Under the pieces are notes generated by a model. It saw only the letters and a program-made list of their open reading frames with translations. It did no database searches and was not told the origin of the DNA. Below are positions 40,316-50,277 of a stretch of 50,403 nt of DNA, one piece after another. Origin of the DNA: Candidatus Anaplasma sp. TIGMIC (GTDB lineage: Bacteria; Pseudomonadota; Alphaproteobacteria; Rickettsiales; Anaplasmataceae); assembly GCF_028204095.1 (NCBI RefSeq), contig NZ_JAQLOH010000004.1, positions 1-50,403 on the forward strand, in the 5' to 3' direction. Position 1 is the first letter of the stretch; every line of letters starts with the position of its first letter. The translations under genes and the position numbers were made by a program.

Positions 40316-40343
40316 TTGCCATGATATGTTCCATATCTATTAA
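40316..40343 (+). promoter_or_regulatory. Possible promoter of sdhA-sdhB-thyX
   Basis: TTGCCA at 40316-40321, 16 nt, TATTAA at 40338-40343. Transcription would start near 40350, about 70 nt ahead of ATG 40421. A TTGACT at 40359-40364 has no matching -10. Confidence 0.3.
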
Positions 40344-40420
40344 GAATTCAAAGTTGTGTTGACTACATGGGTGGATATGGTAGCCTGAGAGTAGTTTCCT
40401 GTTTTGTCTTTGTGTTAGGG

Positions 40421-42223
40421 ATGTCCGTGCCCGCGTACGAAATCGTAGACCACGAATATGATGTGGTGGTTGTAGGTGCGGGTGGAGCTGGGCTCCGGGC
40501 GGTTATGGGCATGACAGCAGTTGGTCTGTCAGTTGCCTGTGTTACCAAGGTTTTTCCAACACGTAGTCACACCGTTGCAGCGCAGGGCGGCATAAGTGCA
40601 GCTTTAGGTAACGTTACTGAGGACGACTGGCGGTGGCACATGTACGACACTGTGAAGGGTTCTGACTGGTTGGGGGACCAGAACGCTATAGAGTACATGT
40701 GTAAGAACGCTATGCAGGCTGTGGTTGAGCTTGAGCACTATGGCGTGCCTTTTTCAAGAACTAAGGAAGGTAAAATATATCAACGCCCCTTTGGTGGTAT
40801 GACCACTGAGTATGGCAAGGGTAAACCTGCGGTACGAACATGTGCTGCATCAGATAAAACTGGTCATGCGATATTGCACGCTTTGTATCAGCAGTCACTT
40901 AAGTTCAATGCAAAATTTTTCGTTGAGTACTTTGCTATAGACCTGTTGATGAGCGAAGATGGTAGCGCGTGTCATGGCGTTATGGCGTGGTCACTGTGTG
41001 ATGGAGTTTTACACAGGTTTAGGTCACATGCGGTTGTTTTGGCTACTGGTGGGTATGGGCGAGTATACTTTTCCGCGACAAGTGCGCATACATGTACGGG
41101 AGATGGTGGAGGTATGGCTGCAAGAGCCGGGTTGCCTCTTGAGGATATGGAATTTGTACAGTTTCACCCTACAGGAATATACGGTTCCGGCTGCTTGATG
41201 ACGGAGGGCTGCAGGGGTGAGGGCGGATATTTGTTAAATTCCGCTGGTGAAAGGTTTATGGAGCGGTATGCTCCGAAAGCTAAAGACCTAGCTTCGCGCG
41301 ATGTTGTGAGTAGGTCTATGACTATGGAGATTCGAGAAGGTAGAGGTGTCGGCGAAAAGAAAGACCACATATATTTGTCTATAGCCCACTTAGATCCTAA
41401 GGTAATACAGGAGCGTCTGCCTGGTATTAGTGAAACTGCGAGGACATTCGCTGGCGTTGATGTTACGCGAGAACCTATTCCTGTTCTACCTACGGTGCAC
41501 TACAATATGGGCGGCATCCCTACTAACTACCATGGGGAAGTTGTGGCATTGAGGGATGGTTCTTCGTATAGTGTGCTTAAGGGTCTGTTTGCGATTGGTG
41601 AGGCAGCGTGTGTATCGGTGCATGGAGCGAATCGTTTGGGGTCCAATTCTCTACTAGATCTGGTAGTTTTCGGGCGAGCTGCAGCGTTGCGGGCTAAGGA
41701 GATCATCCAGCCTGGTTCGCTTTGTCCTCCTATCAAGAAGGCACTTGAAGAGGGCATTGTAGATAGATTTGACAGGATGCGTTATTCTAGCGGTGCTCAC
41801 AGGGTTGCGGAGATTCGTAGCAGGATGCAGCACGTAATGCAAGAGCATGCGGCGGTTTTCCGTACTGCTGAGGTATTGAATGAAGGAAAGAGCAAGATTC
41901 GTGAAGTTGCATCGTTAATGAAGGATATTTCTGTTACGGATAGGAGTATGATCTGGAACAGTGACCTGGTTGAGGCTCTGGAGCTCACAAACATGATGCC
42001 TCAGGCTGTTGTTACAATGGATTGTGCAGCAAACCGTCTGGAAAGCCGGGGGGCGCACGCACGCGAAGATTTTCCTGAACGTGATGATGAGAATTGGATG
42101 AAACATACCATGGCCTGGTATGACTCTGATACTTATGATGTTACAATAGATTACAAGGAAGTAGATGCTCATACTTTGACGGACGAGGTGGAGTATTTTC
42201 CTCCTCAGAAAAGAGTTTATTAA
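40421..42223 (+). CDS. sdhA: Succinate dehydrogenase flavoprotein subunit
   Basis: Oxidises succinate to fumarate in the TCA cycle and complex II at the inner membrane. From ATG 40421 it has 600 residues. The FAD-binding [13 protein letters not shown], the covalent-flavin histidine in [41 protein letters not shown] and [17 protein letters not shown] are all present. The frame opens at 40367, which would add 18 hydrophobic residues resembling no SdhA; ATG 40421 ([14 protein letters not shown]) matches the family N-terminus. sdhB follows after 13 nt. The membrane-anchor genes sdhC and sdhD are not in this window. Confidence 0.96.
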   Translation: MSVPAYEIVDHEYDVVVVGAGGAGLRAVMGMTAVGLSVACVTKVFPTRSHTVAAQGGISAALGNVTEDDWRWHMYDTVKGSDWLGDQNAIEYMCKNAMQAVVELEHYGVPFSRTKEGKIYQRPFGGMTTEYGKGKPAVRTCAASDKTGHAILHALYQQSLKFNAKFFVEYFAIDLLMSEDGSACHGVMAWSLCDGVLHRFRSHAVVLATGGYGRVYFSATSAHTCTGDGGGMAARAGLPLEDMEFVQFHPTGIYGSGCLMTEGCRGEGGYLLNSAGERFMERYAPKAKDLASRDVVSRSMTMEIREGRGVGEKKDHIYLSIAHLDPKVIQERLPGISETARTFAGVDVTREPIPVLPTVHYNMGGIPTNYHGEVVALRDGSSYSVLKGLFAIGEAACVSVHGANRLGSNSLLDLVVFGRAAALRAKEIIQPGSLCPPIKKALEEGIVDRFDRMRYSSGAHRVAEIRSRMQHVMQEHAAVFRTAEVLNEGKSKIREVASLMKDISVTDRSMIWNSDLVEALELTNMMPQAVVTMDCAANRLESRGAHAREDFPERDDENWMKHTMAWYDSDTYDVTIDYKEVDAHTLTDEVEYFPPQKRVY

Positions 42224-42236
42224 TTAGGAGTTAGAA

Positions 42237-43025
42237 ATGGTTCAGTTTTCTTTGCCAAGAAACTCCAAGGTCAATCCGAATGGTAAAGTTCACGATGCAT
42301 CTGGCGGGGCGAAGCGCACTAGGTGTTTCAAGATATACAGGTGGTCTCCAGATAGTGATGAGAATCCTAGGATAGATACCTTTTACATAGATCTGGACAA
42401 ATGCGGGCAGATGGTTCTTGATGCGCTGATCAAAATCAAGAACGAATGCGATACTACTTTGACATTTAGAAGGTCGTGTCGTGAGGGAATATGTGGTTCA
42501 TGTGCGATGAATATCGATGGCACGAACACTCTTGCGTGCACTAAGTACATCTCTGATATTAAGGGCGATGTGAAGATATTTCCGCTGCCTCACATGGACG
42601 TTATTAAGGACTTGGTGCCGGATTTGAGCAATTTTTACAAGCAGTATCAATCTATCAGTCCTTGGTTAAAATCTGACGGTGCGCGGTCAGATAAAGAAGA
42701 GCATCTTCAGAGCATAGAGGATAGGAGTAAACTGGATAAAGTCTACGACTGCATACTATGTGCGTGTTGCAGTACGAGTTGCCCGAGTTATTGGTGGAAC
42801 GCAGATAAGTACCTGGGGCCCGCGGCGTTGCTACAGGCATACAGGTGGTTAATAGATAGCAGGGATACGGCAGCAAATGAGAGGTTGGCGTTTTTGGCGG
42901 ATGCGTTTAAATTGTACAGGTGTCATACGATCATGAACTGCACAAAAACATGTCCGAAGGATCTAAACCCGGCTAAGGCAATAGCAAAGATAAAACAAAT
43001 GATGGTGAGGGGGCTGGAGCTATAG
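42237..43025 (+). CDS. sdhB: Succinate dehydrogenase iron-sulfur subunit
   Basis: Carries electrons from SdhA to ubiquinone through three Fe-S clusters. The 262 residues show the [2Fe-2S] motif [12 protein letters not shown] with a downstream cysteine (LACTKYI), the [4Fe-4S] and [3Fe-4S] motifs [16 protein letters not shown] and [20 protein letters not shown] with a good AGGAG 6 nt ahead. Its stop codon is immediately followed by the ATG of thyX with no spacer. Confidence 0.97.
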   Translation: MVQFSLPRNSKVNPNGKVHDASGGAKRTRCFKIYRWSPDSDENPRIDTFYIDLDKCGQMVLDALIKIKNECDTTLTFRRSCREGICGSCAMNIDGTNTLACTKYISDIKGDVKIFPLPHMDVIKDLVPDLSNFYKQYQSISPWLKSDGARSDKEEHLQSIEDRSKLDKVYDCILCACCSTSCPSYWWNADKYLGPAALLQAYRWLIDSRDTAANERLAFLADAFKLYRCHTIMNCTKTCPKDLNPAKAIAKIKQMMVRGLEL

Positions 43026-43898
43026 ATGGAGGGTGAGTTAGAAGGGCGCACTAGACGTGTGGTTGTGCCGGCGCTTGAGGACATATTGTACGAAGAGCAC
43101 AAGGTGCTGGATCGGGGGTTTATTAGGGTCGTTGACTATATGGGCTCTGATGCGTCCATAGTGCAAGCTGCTCGTGTTTCCTATGGCAAGGGCACGAAGA
43201 AGTTGAGTCAGGATACTGCGCTTATAGGGTATCTTATGAGACATGCGCACACGTCGCCTTTTGAGATGTGTGAAATAAAATTCCACGTAAAGCTTCCGAT
43301 TTTTGTTGCGCGCCAGTGGGTCAGGCACAGGACCGCTAATATAAATGAATGTTCTGCTAGATATTCTGTTGTGGAAAATGAGTTTTATATTCCCGAGGAG
43401 CACGAGGTGGCTGAGCAATCAATGAACAATGCTCAGGGCAGGGGGGCTCCATTGGCTCCGGAGGTGGCTCGAGGGATTATAGATCTTTTTAAAGATAATT
43501 CTGACCGCATGTATGCAAGTTACGAGTCAATGCTCGATCAGGGTCTTGCTAGGGAATTAGCGAGGATGAGTCTCACTTTGAACTGTTATACACACTGGTA
43601 CTGGAAGACTGACCTTCACAATCTGTTGAGGTTCGTTATGCTGCGGTCGGGCAGTGGCGCACAGTATGAACTTCGTGCGTATGCAGAGAAAATCCGTGAA
43701 ATCGTAGCTATGTGGGTCCCCATAACGCATCAGGCATTTGAGGAGTATTGTTTGGAGTCTAAGACGCTGTCCAGGAGTGCTCTGTGTGTCATACGCAGAC
43801 TTTTGAGTGGCGAAAAGGTTGCTAGGGAAGACACTGGGATGGGCAAGCGGGAATGGGATGAGCTTATGGAAACCTTGTTTCCAGAACAAAGCCGTTAG
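43026..43898 (+). CDS. thyX: Flavin-dependent thymidylate synthase
   Basis: Makes dTMP from dUMP using methylene-tetrahydrofolate and FAD/NADPH, replacing ThyA. The 290 residues contain the ThyX signature [15 protein letters not shown] from R100, and the later [25 protein letters not shown] block. The start codon abuts the sdhB stop, so expression is probably coupled to sdhAB. dcd in the same window feeds dUMP, and glyA supplies the folate cofactor. ThyX is the usual enzyme in Rickettsiales. Confidence 0.97.
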   Translation: MEGELEGRTRRVVVPALEDILYEEHKVLDRGFIRVVDYMGSDASIVQAARVSYGKGTKKLSQDTALIGYLMRHAHTSPFEMCEIKFHVKLPIFVARQWVRHRTANINECSARYSVVENEFYIPEEHEVAEQSMNNAQGRGAPLAPEVARGIIDLFKDNSDRMYASYESMLDQGLARELARMSLTLNCYTHWYWKTDLHNLLRFVMLRSGSGAQYELRAYAEKIREIVAMWVPITHQAFEEYCLESKTLSRSALCVIRRLLSGEKVAREDTGMGKREWDELMETLFPEQSR

Positions 43899-44159
43899 TA
43901 CGCTTAGAATTTTGGTGTTATTTCCAAAAGTATTTTCCGATCATAGGTGCGTGGTGCGAATCTAAGTGCTATTCTGCATGAGCATCGGGTGCAGTACTGC
44001 CAATTCTCTGGTATCAATCTTCGGGTGCATGCTGGAATGCTTTGCTGTTTACGACGTATGGTAATGTTCAACTGATGTGCCTAAGATCAAGCGCTGCCGC
44101 ATAGTGGATTAATGTGCGTTGGGTGCTGGTGTACGTTTAGTTTAGGGAGTTTTGCTACT

Positions 44160-45365
44160 ATGCTAGTTCGAGAGACGCTGATATTGGCGCTTGTTATCAT
44201 GACTATAACGATTTGTGATGTGTCGTATGACATGTACATTCCAAGCCTTCCGCATATCGGCGCGTATTTTGGTGTACCGCATACAGTTGTGCAGCTCACT
44301 GTGAGTTTAAACTTGCTTGGTGGTTCGCTATCAGGTTTGGTGTATGGCCCGGTATCTGATCACTACGGTCGCAGGCCAGTAATGTTGTGCGGTATAGCCA
44401 TTTTTCTGCTTTCAAGCATTGGGTGCTGTTTCGCACTTAACATGGGAGTACTAATAGCACTGAGATTTTTGCAAGGGTTAGGTGCCGGAGTTGCAGGCGT
44501 CGTGGGATATGCGATCATCAATGATGTATATACTGGGGAGGACGCGGCCAGGAACTTATCTATCGTAAACATGGTAGTATCTCTATCTCCTGTGGCGGGG
44601 CCAATAATAGGCAGCTATGCCATAGCATGGGGATACGGATGGCAGCTCCTGTTTGTTATCGTAGCGTTAAGTGCCATAGTCCTTTTGCTAACGCTCTTCA
44701 TTTGTTTGCCGGAAACTACAAAGAGTCGCCAAACGCACCTGTCCTGTCGATCTGTTGTCACCGAATACGCTGCACTGTTCAAGAATTGCAAGTTTTTGGG
44801 GTATGCGTGTATCCAGGGTCTTACTATTATGTGGGTATGGGCATCGCTTGCAAATTTACCGTTTGTTTTTATAGAGGGAATGGATTTACCCGTGCGCCAC
44901 TATGGTTACTTAGTGGCCATAAGTGTTGTGGCCTATATTTGCGGTACTTTCGTCAACCGGCAGCTTCTAGGCCGTGCCAGAATGCGCTGGATTATAGTGA
45001 TGGGCCTTGTACTTGTTATGGTGCCGGATATTGTAGTCATTATATGTAGTTACCTACTCCCAGAACTTCTAAATCCTTGGTTCATAGAGCTCATATGGGT
45101 ACCATCGTCGTTTGGGGTCGCATTTGTGACAATCAATAGTGTTGCCACTGCATTCAGCGAGGTAAGTAATAAGGGTGTGGCGTCGGCTTTCATACTGTGT
45201 GAGCAAACAGTGTTTGGTGCGGCAGGAATATACATTGTGGGTAAGTTTTACAATGGAACTGTTGTTCCAGTAGCGATTTTGCCAATAGTCTGCTGTATTA
45301 CATGTGGTCTCATTTTGTGTTTACTCACGAAATGTGACAAAAAGCTGAAAGAAGCTTCTAGCTAG
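44160..45365 (+). CDS. Bcr/CflA-type MFS transporter
   Basis: A 401-residue carrier with about 12 membrane segments. MYIPSLPHIGAYFGV at the first loop, GPVSDHYGRRPVML (MFS motif A) and LQGLGAGVAGVVGYAIINDVY are typical of the Bcr/CflA drug or solute exporters; rickettsial relatives are sometimes annotated as proline or betaine transporters. ATG 44160 has AGGGAG 10 nt ahead. The frame continues to 44112, but those residues add nothing family-like. The substrate cannot be told from sequence. Confidence 0.88.
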   Translation: MLVRETLILALVIMTITICDVSYDMYIPSLPHIGAYFGVPHTVVQLTVSLNLLGGSLSGLVYGPVSDHYGRRPVMLCGIAIFLLSSIGCCFALNMGVLIALRFLQGLGAGVAGVVGYAIINDVYTGEDAARNLSIVNMVVSLSPVAGPIIGSYAIAWGYGWQLLFVIVALSAIVLLLTLFICLPETTKSRQTHLSCRSVVTEYAALFKNCKFLGYACIQGLTIMWVWASLANLPFVFIEGMDLPVRHYGYLVAISVVAYICGTFVNRQLLGRARMRWIIVMGLVLVMVPDIVVIICSYLLPELLNPWFIELIWVPSSFGVAFVTINSVATAFSEVSNKGVASAFILCEQTVFGAAGIYIVGKFYNGTVVPVAILPIVCCITCGLILCLLTKCDKKLKEASS

Positions 45366-46942
45366 CAGCAGTATTGGTGTGACGCGGTGCGTTCATGAGT
45401 TATCCCCTACAGGTGAAACTGCATATACTGCACAGGAGTTTTCCAAAGGCACTGCACCGATTGTAGAGGTTTGTCTCAACGTTACATGCCCACAACTTGT
45501 CGCGAATTTTGTTTTACGCACTCCGACGAGGACTGCGCGTCATTATCTCACCGTATCCCTGTTATCAACCATCTGGATGAACGCAATGGTACTGTGATGA
45601 GGTTATGTAGTTCGTCCAGTAACCGAGGCAACCAGAACTGTGATATGGCACGAAGTGTACAATCATGTACCTTATCAGTCTTCTCCTGTGTTCACCAGCT
45701 GCAGAGAGTTTTGCGTTATGGCGAATTCATATGTTTAGTGCATTATTGTTTGTCTTGGTAGGGCTAGTAGAATAAGCAGCATCTTAGTAGCAAGACTGTG
45801 AGCGAAAGGTCAACCCGTTCGCAAGTATGTGTAGCGTGTCTCTAGTAGTGCTTATTGATTATGAATATCTCCACTTGCTCGCACACTGAGACCAAAATTT
45901 TCATGTTTCCCAACGTTGGTATTATTATGCAGACGTACGGTATGAGACTATGACTACGAATGCTTGTATTGGCACATATTGCGCCCGTAAATTTATGTAT
46001 TCAGTCTGCTTCTATCAAAGCTGGCGTGGTGCTGTGGCATTACCGCGACTGCAAACAATATGTGCGATATGATACGAAACAGAGTTTTGTTTTCTATCGA
46101 CATTTTTCAAGCTCAGAAACACTACGCAAATTGCATGTGGAAAGGGCACACTGGGCCGACCATTCTTTAGTCAGCCTTAGGGTGCTTGTTTATATGTGGG
46201 ACATTCTGCATATAACACAGCTTTTATAGTTCGTTGTGGAAGCTCATACAAGCTTCGTGACAGTGTAAGAATTACTGATGGATAATACAAAAATTTATAA
46301 CCTTGCCTGGAATGGTAAAGGCTACAAAACATGCAGATGTATATATGATGGCGAAATGGCCTTATGCGCTTCACTTGATGCCATAATCGCGTATGGACTA
46401 TTTTTGTTGTCCACCGAATTTCTACATTTTTTTGTAACGAATGCAGCACGGCACTTCTATATCCATAAGCAGTACAAAGAGTTTTAACATGTGCAATGGT
46501 CGCCGCGGTAGTTTGTAAGTGGCTTATTGGTTAGCATATATGCATTGCTGTGAGGCTGTTATAACGTACTGAAGCCACAGCATGGATACGCGAACACACG
46601 CATTGCATGTAAGCTTCTAAACGCGCAGGTAATGCTGTTAGGGCTCTTAGTTTCTTCATATACGGGTTTTATCTTGTTACACGTGATTGTAACAGTAGGT
46701 GCAGTCTTCGCATTTTAATGCGGTTTTGCGGTCTCATTACACGAGAACAGCAGCGGGCTAGTCCGAAGATCTAACTTTTGCCTATCACTACATGATATGT
46801 GAGCGGGCGATGCCGCATGCAATTACTGGAAAGCAATACAGGTTGTTATTTAGATAGCCCGCTGGCACCGTGAACCAAATAATGACATAGCTTATGTTAA
46901 AAGTTTGTATTCGCACTTTGTGAAATAAAACAACGTGCCGCT
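45366..46942. other. 1.6-kb gene-free convergent region
   Basis: Between the MFS gene (plus) and ruvB (minus). Frames at 45960-46229 (89 codons) and 46278-46487 (69 codons, with a hydrophobic middle) are open on the plus strand, but both lack a ribosome site and any recognisable family. I see no tRNA pattern. The right part contains a 10-bp inverted repeat (46751-46864), listed separately. Confidence 0.5.
46751..46864. ncRNA. Possible structured RNA closed by a 10-bp stem
   Basis: CAGCGGGCTA at 46751-46760 has its exact reverse complement TAGCCCGCTG at 46855-46864, enclosing 94 nt. AGCGGGC occurs once more inside (46802-46808) and could pair with the same right arm, giving two alternative folds. 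It lies in a gene-free region. I recognise no tmRNA, 6S, RNase P or SRP motif, so a long-range terminator or chance remain possible. Confidence 0.25.
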
Positions 46943-47932
46943 TTACACATACTGCTGATTCATGAGGTACTCCAGCGCCTTGGGCGTGAGTATCCTTCCG
47001 CGAGGCGTACGTTGAATGAAGCCGATTTTTAGCAGGTAAGGTTCAATGGTCTCTTCAATATTGCCTACATCTTCTGACAAAGCTGCGGCAATTGTGTCAA
47101 TACCGACAGCATTTTTAGCTTCGTAGATGAATGAGAGGTACTTTATATCCATCTTATCAAGACCTGCCTTGTCCACTCCAAGATTCTGCAGAGCCGTGTC
47201 GGCAAAAGCTGAGTCTATGCAGTAATATTTCTCAACTGTCATAAAGTCGCGTACTCTCCTAAACAGGCGTAATGCTATCCGTGGAGTGCCACGTGATCGA
47301 GAAGCGATCTCATATGCGCCACTGTCATCAATATTCGTACATATAACATGTGCAGCGCGTTTAATCACAAGTATCAATTCTGCTACGGTATAGAATTCAA
47401 GATGCAGGGGTATGCCAAATCTGTCTCGGAGTGGATTAGAGATGAGACCAAACCTCGTGGTAGCCCCAATTAAAGTAAAAGCAGGTAGATCTATACGTAG
47501 GGTACGTGCTCCGCAGCCCTCCCCAACAACAATATCTAGGCAGCAGTCTTCCATGGCGGAGTATAATATCTCCTCGATATTTCTGTTCAGTCGGTGGATT
47601 TCATCGATAAACAGAACGTCCATTGCTTGCAAGTTTGTCAATATTGCAGCAAGATCTCCAGCTTTGCTTAGTAGTGGTCCCGAAGTAGCGCGGAAATTAA
47701 CTTTAAGCTCCTTTGCGATGATGTGTGCCAACGTGGTTTTACCTAGCCCCGGAGGGCCATATAGAAGCACATGGTCCAATGGTGCACGCCGCTCGTATGC
47801 GGATTTTATAAACACCTTGAGATTTTCTACGATCTTGCTTTGCCCAACAAACTCTTCTATCAAACTTGGGCGCAGGGAATAATTACGCTCATCCTCTGGC
47901 AAAGCATCGTTTTCGTGTAACAGTTCAGTCAC
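46943..47932 (-). CDS. ruvB: Holliday junction helicase subunit RuvB
   Basis: Hexameric AAA+ motor that drives branch migration with RuvA. The 329 residues contain [14 protein letters not shown], Walker [14 protein letters not shown], Walker [13 protein letters not shown], sensor [18 protein letters not shown] with the arginine finger, and a C-terminal winged-helix domain ([13 protein letters not shown]). The start overlaps the end of ruvA by 4 nt. The Holliday resolvase ruvC is not nearby. Confidence 0.98.
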   Translation of the reverse strand: MTELLHENDALPEDERNYSLRPSLIEEFVGQSKIVENLKVFIKSAYERRAPLDHVLLYGPPGLGKTTLAHIIAKELKVNFRATSGPLLSKAGDLAAILTNLQAMDVLFIDEIHRLNRNIEEILYSAMEDCCLDIVVGEGCGARTLRIDLPAFTLIGATTRFGLISNPLRDRFGIPLHLEFYTVAELILVIKRAAHVICTNIDDSGAYEIASRSRGTPRIALRLFRRVRDFMTVEKYYCIDSAFADTALQNLGVDKAGLDKMDIKYLSFIYEAKNAVGIDTIAAALSEDVGNIEETIEPYLLKIGFIQRTPRGRILTPKALEYLMNQQYV

Positions 47933-48507
47933 TTTGTAAGCTCTTTAAGCGCATAACGCACTGTATCAGATAAACTATGTGTTGTTCCAACTTTTCCCAG
48001 CGCGTCCAATATTCGTGTTTTTTCATATCCAAGGCCCAAAAGTGCGGAAATTGCGTCATTTTCTTCAGCGTGTGGTGATCTCTTAGCCAAGGTGGGGTTA
48101 AATTCAAGTTTTTGTATTATTGGAGTAAGCTCTGTAAAAATTCTGTTTGTCAGTTTATCACCTATGCCACCCACCTTCAGTGCCGCCTTGTCTTCGTTCA
48201 CGATTGCTGAGAACAACTGATCTGGTGTTAACCTATCCAGTATCGAAAGAGCCGTCTTGTAATTAATACCGCTCACTTTAATCAGCATTCGCAAACATTG
48301 CTGCTCTGCGGTGTTATCGAAGCCATAAAGCTGAGGAACGTTCTCCCGGTTTACGTAAGTCTCAATATAAAGCTTCTTCATGTCGCCGCGCTTACACCGG
48401 AGTAGGGTCCTGTAGGAGATATGAACTATATAGCCGACCCCACCTACTGACAGAATAATGCCATTGTCCAGTATTTCTTCCACTATGCCGGAAAGCGTTC
48501 CTATCAT
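47929..48507 (-). CDS. ruvA: Holliday junction binding subunit RuvA
   Basis: Binds four-way junctions and loads RuvB. The 192 residues show the OB-fold start [25 protein letters not shown], two helix-hairpin-helix segments ([34 protein letters not shown]) and a C-terminal RuvB-binding domain ([18 protein letters not shown]). It overlaps ccmC upstream and ruvB downstream by 4 nt each, so the three genes are translated from one message. Confidence 0.97.
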   Translation of the reverse strand: MIGTLSGIVEEILDNGIILSVGGVGYIVHISYRTLLRCKRGDMKKLYIETYVNRENVPQLYGFDNTAEQQCLRMLIKVSGINYKTALSILDRLTPDQLFSAIVNEDKAALKVGGIGDKLTNRIFTELTPIIQKLEFNPTLAKRSPHAEENDAISALLGLGYEKTRILDALGKVGTTHSLSDTVRYALKELTK

Positions 48508-49211
48508 TGCAGTTCACTGCAAAACTTCTGCATCAGCGCCTGAGTCTCTCTCTTATTCAGTAATGTGTCAACGCGCAGAATCGCCAGCACCACAAACAGT
48601 AACGAAAGCGCTACAAACATCGTGATCAGGGGAACAAGCATAGCAGGGTCTATAGCAATGCCACCTTTCCGAAGTATGCTGGAAGTTTGGTGCAACGTTG
48701 ACCATATATCCACAGAAAACTTAACTATGGGCACATTAATAGCACTGAAGACAGCGAAAAGCGCTGTGGTTCTTGCAGCCCGGTGCTGGTCTTCAAATAC
48801 ATTCCATAACGAAGTGTATCCGAGAAATAAAAAAAGCAGTAAGAGAACAGACGTAAGTCGTGCATCCCAGACCCACCACGTTCCCCACGTGTACTTACCC
48901 CACACGCTGCCTGCGACAAGGCACACGGAAGTAAAACACGCCCCTACTGGTGCTATGGCACGTGCAATTACGGGCATTGCACTGTCTTTTTTCACTAAGG
49001 TGGCAAGGCCAAGTGCTGCAATTACGGTGTAGGCCCCCAGCGAGATCCACGCACAAGGCACATGTAGGTACATTATGCGAACAACATCGCCCTGCCTATA
49101 GTCTTCAGGAGACGCAAACAAGGAGAAATACAGGCCTGTAGCCAAAAAGATTGCGCAGAGGCACACTATATACCGCAGTGATGACCGCAAGCAGCGAACT
49201 AAACCGTGCAT
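48504..49211 (-). CDS. ccmC: Heme exporter membrane protein CcmC
   Basis: Inner-membrane protein of cytochrome c maturation system I that presents heme to CcmE. From ATG 49211 it has 235 residues and about six membrane segments. The family signature is the tryptophan-rich periplasmic loop WGKYTWGTWWVWDARLTS, flanked by histidines (MYLHVPCAW and VDIWSTLHQ). The frame also offers a TTG four codons earlier (49223). The gene overlaps ruvA by 4 nt, an unexpected link between heme delivery and recombination genes. Confidence 0.95.
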   Translation of the reverse strand: MHGLVRCLRSSLRYIVCLCAIFLATGLYFSLFASPEDYRQGDVVRIMYLHVPCAWISLGAYTVIAALGLATLVKKDSAMPVIARAIAPVGACFTSVCLVAGSVWGKYTWGTWWVWDARLTSVLLLLFLFLGYTSLWNVFEDQHRAARTTALFAVFSAINVPIVKFSVDIWSTLHQTSSILRKGGIAIDPAMLVPLITMFVALSLLFVVLAILRVDTLLNKRETQALMQKFCSELQ

Positions 49212-49548
49212 CCATATAAACAAGCTCTACACACTGGGAGAAAGTAGCACAGTTACATACAAAGGACAATACCAAGTTACCAAATGACTACGCACAGATG
49301 CGGTCCAGTATATGTCGTGGCAATGTGTGCGCCACGCCACAGGATGGTACAATGTGTGGCAACATTTGACAGTTGCACGATATAGCAAATTTGCAGGTAG
49401 AGAGGTACATTGCCATTGCGTGCACAAAAAAGGTTTATCATAAATGGCACATAAAGATGTCGGGGCTGTCATGTGTGACATGTGTTAGTTTTTGTGGTCA
49501 AATGTGCTTTACGGTATTAGCATCACTTGTAACAGAAGGAGATAGCAG
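49212..49548. other. Divergent spacer between ccmC and gmk
   Basis: 337 nt holding the promoters of the ccmC-ruvAB unit and of gmk. I find no well-matched -35/-10 pair on either strand. A partial dyad, GTCATG-tgtga-CATG, lies near 49470-49484. No coding frame is seen. Confidence 0.45.
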
Positions 49549-49551
49549 TTG
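49534..49551 (+). promoter_or_regulatory. Ribosome site fixing the TTG start of gmk
   Basis: AGAAGGAGA ends 6 nt before TTG at 49549. No ATG occurs in this frame ahead of the conserved region; the next candidate is GTG 49561, which has no such site. TTG is therefore the likely start. Confidence 0.7.
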
Positions 49552-50196
49552 ACTCATTCGGTGCCAAAAAGTGAGGGAGTGTTGCTTGTGCTATCATCTC
49601 CATCAGGATGTGGTAAGACCACGGTTGCCAATATTCTTGTAAGCAACAAGAGTTACAACATCGTGCGATCTATATCCGCGACTACTCGTAAGCCACGGGC
49701 GGGTGAGGTAGATGGGAGGGACTATTTCTTTGTTGAACATGAGGAATTTCACCGGCGCTGTGATTCTGGGGAAATGCTGGAACATGCAGAGGTTTTTGGT
49801 AATCTCTACGGTGTCCCCCGTAAGTATGTTGAGGACAACATTAGCAAAGGCATAAACACGCTACTGGTCATCGACTGGCAAGGCGCTTTTAAGCTTATGC
49901 AGATGATGCAAGAGCACGTGGTGAGCGTGTTCATAGTGCCTCCTTCTATGGAAGAACTGAGAAGAAGATTATGCGGTAGAAACCGAGGGACTGATTCTGT
50001 AGTTGAGACTCGATTAGCCGGCGCCGCGTTTGAAATAGCGCACTGCTACGAGTATGACTATGTAATAATAAACGAGGATGCTGAAGAAACCGCCCAGATG
50101 ATAGGAAATATTCTGAGTGCGGAATGCTTAAGGACATCGAGACAGAAATTTCTTAAAAGGTTTGTGGACGAAAACTTTCCGGACCAGACAGCGTGA
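49549..50196 (+). CDS. gmk: Guanylate kinase
   Basis: Converts GMP to GDP with ATP. The 215 residues contain the P-loop SSPSGCGKTTV near residues 16-26, the GMP-binding SATTRKPRAGEVDGRDYFFV, EHAEVFGNLYGVPR, and the lid with RRLCGRNRGTDS. TTG start with a strong ribosome site. No obvious terminator follows, although CTCACGTGAG, a 10-bp palindrome, lies about 10 nt after the stop. Confidence 0.97.
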   Translation: MTHSVPKSEGVLLVLSSPSGCGKTTVANILVSNKSYNIVRSISATTRKPRAGEVDGRDYFFVEHEEFHRRCDSGEMLEHAEVFGNLYGVPRKYVEDNISKGINTLLVIDWQGAFKLMQMMQEHVVSVFIVPPSMEELRRRLCGRNRGTDSVVETRLAGAAFEIAHCYEYDYVIINEDAEETAQMIGNILSAECLRTSRQKFLKRFVDENFPDQTA

Positions 50197-50277
50197 ACGA
50201 CCTCACGTGAGAGATTTTTCCAGGCTCAGGCAGTAGTTTCTTGAAATGTGCGGTGTAGTACCAGCTCATAAAATCCG

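Noticed and set aside
40359-40364. TTGACT immediately before the first ATG of the sdhA frame as a -35 element
   Set aside because: No acceptable -10 lies 15-19 nt downstream, and transcription from it would begin close to the sdhA ATG.
45960-46229. 89-codon plus-strand frame in the spacer after the MFS gene
   Set aside because: There is no ribosome site, it is Cys/His/Tyr-rich and non-repetitive, and it resembles nothing I know; the length is within chance for this GC content.
46278-46487. 69-codon plus-strand frame with a hydrophobic middle segment
   Set aside because: There is no ribosome site and no family-like sequence, and it lies in a region where several unrelated short frames overlap.
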